Origin: JBLINH01 sp047639165
GTDB lineage: Bacteria; Patescibacteriota; Minisyncoccia; Phycocordibacterales; JAACPR01
Length of the DNA stretch: 16,045 nt
Direction: 5' to 3'
NCBI GenBank assembly: GCA_047639165.1
Contig: JBLINH010000017.1
Location: forward strand, 1 to 16,045
The notes under the pieces are model-generated. The model saw nothing but the letters and a program-made list of their open reading frames with translations. It did no database searches and had not been told where the DNA came from. Shown in pieces: positions 11,114 to 16,045 of this stretch; position 1 is the first letter of the stretch; the number at the start of each line of letters is the position of its first letter. A program made the position numbers and the translations under genes.

Positions 11114-13588
11114 ATGCCTAAAAAGAAAGCAGAAAGTGAAAATCCGGAAGAGAAAAAAGTAACCGCTAGACAGGTTATTGATACTCCTATCAGTATTGAA
11201 ATGAAGAAGTCATACCTTGACTACGCCATGTCAGTTATTACTGCCAGGGCTCTTCCAGATGTCCGTGACGGACTAAAACCTGTACACAGGAGAATCCTAT
11301 ATTCTATGCATGGAATGGGTCTAACTGCATCTGCAAAGACTCGAAAGTCTGCTGCTGTTGTCGGAGAGGTTCTAGGAAAATATCACCCTCATGGTGATGC
11401 TTCAGTGTATGAAGCCATGGCTAAACTGGCTCAACCTTTTGCCACAAGATACCCACTTGTAATAGGACAGGGAAACTTCGGATCAATTGATGGAGACCGG
11501 CCAGCTGCTCCTCGATATACAGAAGCTAAGATGAGTAAGTTATCAGCAGACCTTTTAGGTTCAATTGAAAAGGGTACTGTTAATTTCAGACCTAACTATG
11601 AGAACAACAGGACAGAACCAGTAGTTCTCCCTGCCGTAGTTCCAAACCTTCTTTTGAATGGAACACTTGGTATTGCCGTTGGAATGGCATCTAATATACC
11701 ACCACATAACTTAGGGGAAGTTGTTGGAGCTTCAATACATCTACTTGAAGATCCTAAAGCAACTACAGAAGATTTACTTAAGTTTGTAAAAGGACCAGAC
11801 TTCCCTACCGGAGGAATGATTTTTAATGAAAAAGATATTCATACAGCCTATGCAAGTGGTAGAGGTGGTGTTGTTGCTCGTGGAGAAGCTGAGATTGTTG
11901 AACAAAGTTCAGGATCTTTCCAGATTGTAATCACATCTATCCCATACAGAGTTAACAAGACAGACATGATCGAAAAGATCGCCGCACTTGTTAGAGACAA
12001 AAGACTTGATGGTATCAAAGGTCTTCGAGATGAATCAGCTGAAGATATTAGAGTTGTGATTGATATCAAATCAACCGCACATCCACAAACTATCCTAAAC
12101 TTCATATACAAGCACACACAACTTGAAGAGACATTCCATTTTAATATGGTTGCTCTTGTTGATGGCGTACCACAAACTCTTTCTCTAAAAAGTATTATCC
12201 AAGAGTTCATCGCCCATAGGTATGATGTTGTTACAAGAAGAACTCAATTTGAATTGGATAAGGCACAAGCAAGAGAACATATTCTTTTGGGGTTGAAAAA
12301 AGCACTCGATCACATTGATGAAATCATTAAATTAATTAGAGCATCAAAAGACGCTACAGAAGCACATGCTAATTTGATAAAGAAATTTAAGTTTAGTGAT
12401 CTTCAGGCCACTGCTATTTTGGAGATGAGACTACAGAAACTTGCCGGTCTTGAAAGATTAAAGATTGAAAATGAATTAAAGGAAATTCAAAAAATAATCA
12501 ATGAATTAAAGAGTATTTTGGGAAGTAAGGCTAAAATGACAACTCTAATTAAAGGAGAATTAGAAGATGTTGTAGTAAGACACGGTGATGACAGAAGAAC
12601 TAAAGTCATCAGACATGGCGCTAAAAACCTTTCTCAAGAAGATCTAATCCCAGATGAACCATCTGTAGTTGTTCTTACAAGAGGTGGGTATATAAAGAGA
12701 ACAAACCCTAACGAGTACAAGAGACAAAAGAGAGGTGGTGTTGGCGTTGTTGATTTAAATACAAAAGATGAAGACTTTGTAAGAATATTCTTACAAGCCA
12801 CTACACACAGTGACCTTCTTTTCTTCACAGACAAAGGTAAGACATATAAGTTGAAGATGTACGAACTTCCAGAAGGAAGAAGAGCTACAAGAGGTAAGAG
12901 TATAATGAACTTCATTTCACTTTCACAAGATGAAAACATTACATCTGTACTCCCAATGCCTAAGGAAATCAAAAAAAGTGATGGACTTTCAGTACTTATG
13001 GTTACAAAAGAGGGTGTTGCCAAGAAAGTTGATGCTCCAAGTTTCCACGATGTAAGACGAAGTGGAATCATTGCTATCAAGCTAAATGGAGAAGACAGAT
13101 TAATATCAGCAGCTTTCATCGCACCTAAGGATACTGCAGTCGTTGTAAGTTCAAAGGGACAATCAATTAGATTTAAAGAAGCTGATATCAGACAAATGGG
13201 AAGAACAGCAGCTGGTGTTAAGGCACTTAAACTAAAATCGAATGATTTTGTAATTGCAGCTGATGTTGTAAAGTCTGAACAAAAAGATCCTACACTTATG
13301 GTCTTTTCTGAGCATGGATATGGAAAAAGAACACCACTTAAGGAATATAAGATTCAAAACAGAGGAGGATCTGGAATAAAGACTGCTAATGTAACAAGTA
13401 AGATTGGAAGTCTGATAGCAGCAAAGGTAATTAAAGAAGAGTTTGAAGAGGTTGTGGCTATTTCTAAAAAGAGTCAGGTTATCAGAGTAAATATTGATGA
13501 GATTCCTACTCTTGGAAGACAAACACAAGGAGTACGAATTATGAAGTTGAGAGATGGAGATGGGATTGCATCACTAATCTGTCTATAA
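11114..13588 (+). CDS. gyrA: DNA gyrase subunit A
   Basis: An 824-residue type IIA topoisomerase subunit that cuts and passes DNA. The winged-helix/tower part begins YLDYAMSVITARALPDVRDG. The catalytic tyrosine is Y135 in APRYTEAKM. The C-terminal beta-pinwheel starts near 515. Its GyrA box reads QKRGGVG (538-544) rather than the classical QRRGGKG, but it is good enough to favour GyrA over ParC, since wrapping of DNA depends on it. In the quinolone region (HPHGDASVYEAM) position A96 corresponds to E. coli S83 and E100 to D87. gyrB is not in the window. It has its own promoter and a strong terminator. A short Lys/Glu-rich N-terminal extension (about 18 residues) precedes the conserved core. 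Confidence 0.95.
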   Translation: MPKKKAESENPEEKKVTARQVIDTPISIEMKKSYLDYAMSVITARALPDVRDGLKPVHRRILYSMHGMGLTASAKTRKSAAVVGEVLGKYHPHGDASVYEAMAKLAQPFATRYPLVIGQGNFGSIDGDRPAAPRYTEAKMSKLSADLLGSIEKGTVNFRPNYENNRTEPVVLPAVVPNLLLNGTLGIAVGMASNIPPHNLGEVVGASIHLLEDPKATTEDLLKFVKGPDFPTGGMIFNEKDIHTAYASGRGGVVARGEAEIVEQSSGSFQIVITSIPYRVNKTDMIEKIAALVRDKRLDGIKGLRDESAEDIRVVIDIKSTAHPQTILNFIYKHTQLEETFHFNMVALVDGVPQTLSLKSIIQEFIAHRYDVVTRRTQFELDKAQAREHILLGLKKALDHIDEIIKLIRASKDATEAHANLIKKFKFSDLQATAILEMRLQKLAGLERLKIENELKEIQKIINELKSILGSKAKMTTLIKGELEDVVVRHGDDRRTKVIRHGAKNLSQEDLIPDEPSVVVLTRGGYIKRTNPNEYKRQKRGGVGVVDLNTKDEDFVRIFLQATTHSDLLFFTDKGKTYKLKMYELPEGRRATRGKSIMNFISLSQDENITSVLPMPKEIKKSDGLSVLMVTKEGVAKKVDAPSFHDVRRSGIIAIKLNGEDRLISAAFIAPKDTAVVVSSKGQSIRFKEADIRQMGRTAAGVKALKLKSNDFVIAADVVKSEQKDPTLMVFSEHGYGKRTPLKEYKIQNRGGSGIKTANVTSKIGSLIAAKVIKEEFEEVVAISKKSQVIRVNIDEIPTLGRQTQGVRIMKLRDGDGIASLICL

Positions 13589-13590
13589 CA

Positions 13591-13614
13591 AAAAAACACC
13601 CTGGGGTGTTTTTT
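13591..13614 (+). terminator. Rho-independent terminator of gyrA
   Basis: AAAAAACACC pairs with GGTGTTTTTT around a CTGG loop, two bases past the gyrA stop, with a long T run. It is a classical terminator. Confidence 0.92.
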
Positions 13615-13624
13615 TGTTTTTTAA

Positions 13625-13642
13625 AAGTCCGTTTTCGGACTT
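13625..13642 (+). terminator. Second hairpin behind gyrA
   Basis: AAGTCCG-TTTT-CGGACTT is a perfect 7-bp hairpin 10 bp after the main terminator. Only a weak T tract (TTCTTAT) follows; it may be a backup terminator. Confidence 0.5.
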
Positions 13643-13654
13643 CTTATAAACATA

Positions 13655-13676
13655 TTAATATTTATATAAATATTAA
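13655..13676. repeat. 22-bp perfect AT palindrome
   Basis: The half-site TTAATATTTAT is followed directly by its reverse complement with no spacer. It contains only A and T. It could be a cruciform or protein site; chance is possible in such AT-rich DNA, though 11 matched pairs is long. Confidence 0.5.
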
Positions 13677-13700
13677 CGTCTTTGATTAAAGAACAAAATA

Positions 13701-13721
13701 ACGACCGAATATTTCAGTCGT
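13701..13721 (-). terminator. Minus-strand terminator-like hairpin without a visible gene
   Basis: On the minus strand ACGACTGAA-ATA-TTCGGTCGT forms 9 pairs including one G-U and is followed by TATTTTGTTCTTT. On the plus strand the same stem has a C-A mismatch, so the minus direction fits better. No minus-strand gene lies just upstream. Confidence 0.4.
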
Positions 13722-13726
13722 CGTTG

Positions 13727-13742
13727 TTTGGTCCGCGGACAA
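13727..13742 (-). repeat. GC-rich intergenic motif, copy 2 (TTGTCCGCGGACCAAA)
   Basis: It matches copy 1 (7637-7652) at 15 of 16 positions, in the same orientation, and also lies in a gene-free stretch. Here GTCCGCGGAC makes a 10-bp perfect palindrome. It has no tRNA T-arm flank, unlike copy 1. Confidence 0.6.
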
Positions 13743-13827
13743 TTGTAACATTAAAACCATATTTTGTGATAAGTAATCCACAGTTATTTAAAAAGTGTAT
13801 AACTAATTTTATACCTCTTGTCGTTTC

Positions 13828-13836
13828 TGATAAAAT
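13828..13836 (+). promoter_or_regulatory. Extended -10 promoter of the S74 surface protein gene
   Basis: TGATAAAAT (hexamer TAAAAT) ends 6 nt before the GTG start at 13843, placing the transcription start on the start codon itself. Confidence 0.55.
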
Positions 13837-13842
13837 ACTAAG

Positions 13843-15327
13843 GTGAAGAGAGGTCTAAATACAAAGAAAAACAAGGGTTTTCTGGCTACAGGAGCAATAG
13901 GAGTTGTAACACTTATAGCCCTAGCTATTTCTGTATTTACACTGAACAAAGGCTTCTCACAACCAGCTGCTGTAATACAAGCTGTAGAAGAGGAAACAAC
14001 AACAGAAGAAGAAGAAGTAGTAGTAGAAGAGCTTGAACAAACAAACAACTCAGGAAGTACCACTACCTACATAACAGGTATAACAAGTGAACTACTAGAG
14101 ACAAGGTTACAGGCATTCAGAAACTCACTAACACTCCCTACACAAGTAATACAGAACACTACAGTACAAAGAGTAGGAGGAGGTAGTGGTATATCAGAAG
14201 CACAACTTGAAGGTATCTTCAGAAGTATAGAGACTGCTACTTCAGGAACTCTAGACTCTGGGAGTATCACTGCTAACTTTGGGAATATCAATATAGGTCA
14301 GAGTACTATAGCTGCAAACACTGGTACCTTTACCAACGCTACCATTACCAACCTACTGTCTGCACCGAGTGCTCCGTACTTCACTGCTACGAGTACTACT
14401 GCTACGAGTACGTTTGCTGGTCACCTCGATCTCGCAGGAAGCATCACACTAAACTCCCTTGCAGGAACACTAGGACAAGTACTAGTATCACAAGGAACAT
14501 CGACAGACCCTATATGGTCAGAAGGAGGAGCATTCTCATCATCAGGAGGATACACAACACTGAATACTTCATCAGATAGTGTAGGCATCGGAACAACCAC
14601 CCCATCATCAATCCTACAAGTAGCAGGAGACATAACACCATCTACAGACGATCTACACAACCTAGGTAACGCTACATACAGATGGGATGATATATACGCT
14701 ACAAACGGAACAATACAAACATCAGATATGAGGTGGAAAGAGAACGTAGAAGACATATTATATGGTTTAGAGACAATCAATGCTCTTCGAGCAGTATCAT
14801 ACGACTGGATTAACTCTCCAGAGGATGGATCACAACTTGGTGTTATCGCTCAAGAGGTTATAGAGATCCTTCCTGAAGTTGTAAACATAGGAGATGATGA
14901 CAACACTACTCTAGGTATTAGATACACTGGTTTCATTCCTGTGATCATTAAGGCTATACAGGAGCTTTCTGATCAAGTTGAAGCTCTAGCTGCACAAGCC
15001 GGGAGTAGCGTTGCTAATATTTTTAAAGCACAGGAAATCACAGCAGAAGATAAGCTTTGTGTTGGTGAAGTTTGTATAACAGAAGACGAATTCAGATCTG
15101 TATTTGGAGATGGAATAGAACAAGAAGAGGAAACAGCCACAACCACTCCAGAGGTGATTGAGGAAGTTGTAGAGGAACCTGTGGTGGTGGAGGAAACAGC
15201 CACAACCACTCCAGAGGTGATTGAGGAAGTTGTAGAGGAACCTGTGGTGGTGGAGGAAACAGCCACAACCACTCCAGAGGTGATTGAGGAATTTGAAGTG
15301 GACCTATCTTTATTGTTTCTTTATTAA
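13843..15327 (+). CDS. Membrane-anchored tail-fibre-like surface protein with peptidase S74 chaperone domain
   Basis: A 494-residue protein with a GTG start. A basic N-terminus (KRGLNTKKNKG) and a hydrophobic segment at 12-34 act as a signal anchor. An acidic/Thr stretch (49-68) and a Ser/Thr/Gly-rich, beta-prone stalk (135-290) follow, with phage-fibre phrases such as VGIGTTTPSSILQVAG and NLGNATYRWDDIYA. The S74 intramolecular chaperone domain starts TSDMRWKENVEDI: S294 and K299 have the same Ser-x4-Lys spacing as the S911/K916 dyad of endosialidase, which cleaves itself after trimer folding. LGVIAQEVIEILPEVV and a helix (364-392) follow, then a possible disulfide loop LCVGEVCITEDEF (C406, C411), then an acidic tandem-repeat tail. 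It probably forms an extracellular trimer for attachment; the partner is unknown. Confidence 0.82.
   Translation: MKRGLNTKKNKGFLATGAIGVVTLIALAISVFTLNKGFSQPAAVIQAVEEETTTEEEEVVVEELEQTNNSGSTTTYITGITSELLETRLQAFRNSLTLPTQVIQNTTVQRVGGGSGISEAQLEGIFRSIETATSGTLDSGSITANFGNINIGQSTIAANTGTFTNATITNLLSAPSAPYFTATSTTATSTFAGHLDLAGSITLNSLAGTLGQVLVSQGTSTDPIWSEGGAFSSSGGYTTLNTSSDSVGIGTTTPSSILQVAGDITPSTDDLHNLGNATYRWDDIYATNGTIQTSDMRWKENVEDILYGLETINALRAVSYDWINSPEDGSQLGVIAQEVIEILPEVVNIGDDDNTTLGIRYTGFIPVIIKAIQELSDQVEALAAQAGSSVANIFKAQEITAEDKLCVGEVCITEDEFRSVFGDGIEQEEETATTTPEVIEEVVEEPVVVEETATTTPEVIEEVVEEPVVVEETATTTPEVIEEFEVDLSLLFLY
15127..15291 (+). repeat. 63-bp tandem repeat, 2.6 identical copies, in the S74 gene
   Basis: Units run 15127-15189, 15190-15252 and the first 39 bp of a third at 15253-15291. 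I see no base difference between copies. Each unit encodes 21 residues starting EETATTTPEVIEEVV and ending EEPVVV. The length keeps the reading frame. Silent-site identity points to recent duplication by slippage or recombination. Confidence 0.93.
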
Positions 15328-15467
15328 AATTTCATAACATATATTTATACTTCGCCATATAGAGGCACTAAAGATCTTAAAAGAAAGTTGTCTCCATTGT
15401 AGTTTGAAGAACCTGATGAAAAGAGGTTGTGGTGGAAGAAATGAATGTTATTAATTCATATATGTAA

Positions 15468-15473
15468 TATAAT
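15468..15473 (+). promoter_or_regulatory. -10 element of the methyltransferase gene
   Basis: A consensus TATAAT ends 13 nt before the ATG. The inverted repeat ATGAAT-N7-ATTCAT (15441-15459) lies just upstream, about where the spacer would be. No -35 is evident. The rest of the 159-bp gap behind the S74 gene has no clear terminator. Confidence 0.45.
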
Positions 15474-15486
15474 ATAGAGACTAAAT

Positions 15487-16014
15487 ATGTTTTCAGATCC
15501 TCAGAAGAATATTGAACAATTTCACGTTGATCCCGGTATGAGTGTAGTTGATTTAGGATCAGGATCAGGTTTCTATAGCTTGGCTTGTGCGAGAGTCGTA
15601 GGGGACTCGGGTAGAGTTATATCTGTTGATATAAACAAGGATTTACTTTCTAAGTTAAAAAAAGAAGCAGAGCACGAAGGATTATTAAGTTTAGATATTG
15701 TGTGGGGAGACATAGATGAAGATAATGGATCTACACTTTCAGATAATATTGCAGATAGAGTTTTAATAACAAATACTTTGTTTCAGGTTGAAAAAAGAGA
15801 AAATGTAATTAAAGAAGCCAGAAGGATATTGAAAAAAGGAGGAAGTCTTTTGGTTGTAGACTGGTCAGAATCTTTCGGAGGAATGGGGCCACAGCCAGCA
15901 GATATCGTATCTAAAGATGATGTGAAGAAGATGTGTTTGGAGAATGGTTTTGAATTATTTCAAGAAATAAATGCAGGGGAACATCATTACGGAATTATAT
16001 TTAAAGCAATATGA
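15487..16014 (+). CDS. Class I SAM-dependent methyltransferase
   Basis: A 175-residue Rossmann-fold methyltransferase. Motif I is VVDLGSGSGFYS (20-31), the ribose-binding acidic residue lies in VISVDINKDLL, motif II is in VWGDIDE, motif IV in ADRVLITNTLFQV, and motif V/VI is RRILKKGGSLLVVDW. It looks like a UbiE/Methyltransf_11-31 type enzyme, a group too broad to name a substrate. It is a little short for the group (often 180-250 residues), because the domain begins within about 15 residues of the N-terminus. Its TGA overlaps the ATG of a following gene (ATGA), so it starts a small operon. The predicted leader is about 6 nt with no Shine-Dalgarno. Confidence 0.88.
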   Translation: MFSDPQKNIEQFHVDPGMSVVDLGSGSGFYSLACARVVGDSGRVISVDINKDLLSKLKKEAEHEGLLSLDIVWGDIDEDNGSTLSDNIADRVLITNTLFQVEKRENVIKEARRILKKGGSLLVVDWSESFGGMGPQPADIVSKDDVKKMCLENGFELFQEINAGEHHYGIIFKAI

Positions 16015-16045
16015 AAAAAATATCAATATTTCAAATAATAATATT
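16011..16045 (+). CDS. Start of a downstream gene, cut by the window end
   Basis: ATG at 16011 overlaps the methyltransferase stop by 4 nt (ATGA) and is followed by an open frame MKKISIFQIII to the window edge. A Lys-Lys start followed by hydrophobic residues suggests a signal peptide or membrane segment, but only 11 residues are visible. Confidence 0.45.
   Translation, partial: MKKISIFQIII

Noticed and set aside
7637..13742. The two GC-rich motif copies as attachment sites bounding a 6-kb mobile island
   Set aside because: The enclosed genes include rpsA and gyrA, which are core genes, and no integrase is present.
13774..13782. DnaA-box-like TAATCCACA, and a similar ATATCCACA (minus strand) at 10162-10170, suggesting an origin
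   Set aside because: Each has a mismatch to TTATCCACA, they are 3.6 kb apart, and there is no dnaA, dnaN or box cluster.
14973..15272. Reading frame opposite the S74 gene tail
   Set aside because: It is a low-complexity Ser/Thr/Val mirror of the tandem repeat, with no start signals and no recognisable family.
15127..15291. CRISPR array
   Set aside because: The repeats are directly adjacent, have no spacers and lie in frame within a coding gene.

Overview
The window looks like a chromosomal piece of an AT-rich Patescibacteria (Candidate Phyla Radiation) genome, most likely a Parcubacteria-type lineage. This is an inference from several features: a lengthened bS21, a four-domain S1, small FtsA/FtsZ proteins, a degenerate MBL-fold gene in front of gyrA, a membrane-anchored phage-tail-like S74 surface protein, and few Shine-Dalgarno sequences. 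UGA is a stop codon here (pth, the GNAT gene and the methyltransferase all end in TGA), which argues against the UGA-glycine code of Gracilibacteria/Absconditabacteria. I see no phage, transposase or CRISPR array.

Layout. 1-6156 (minus strand): lepB, a catalytically degenerate HisRS-like gene, rpsU and ybeY form one tight operon that ends in a hairpin terminator. Next come ftsA and ftsZ with their own terminator, then trxB, then tRNA-Glu(UUC). 6201-7590 (plus): pth and a GNAT acetyltransferase are coupled; they are followed by a HicB-like antitoxin pseudogene with two in-frame stops but an intact-looking promoter and operator. 7677-9461 (minus): rpsA with a structured leader, preceded by a small two-TM protein. 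9501-16045 (plus): an NYN-domain nuclease, the MBL-like gene plus a 70-residue membrane protein, gyrA, a structured intergenic region, the S74 surface protein with a 63-bp tandem repeat, a class I methyltransferase, and the first codons of another gene.

How the genes fit together. Most are housekeeping genes: division (FtsA tethers FtsZ to the membrane), protein export (LepB), ribosome function and rescue (bS21, S1, YbeY, Pth), redox (TrxB) and DNA topology (GyrA). The accessory content is the S74 protein, the NYN/membrane-protein divergent pair and the HicB remnant.

Most notable points: (1) many first genes have an extended -10 motif (TGnTAnnnT) or a plain -10 only 6-13 nt before the start codon, implying leaderless or near-leaderless mRNAs, whereas several internal genes are joined by an identical stop-T-ATG junction; (2) a HisRS paralogue that has lost its active-site motifs sits inside the ribosome/export operon; (3) a GC-rich 16-bp motif occurs twice in intergenic regions; (4) three different inverted repeats are packed into one 110-bp divergent promoter region; (5) an S74 autoprotease-type surface protein has a recently expanded acidic tail.
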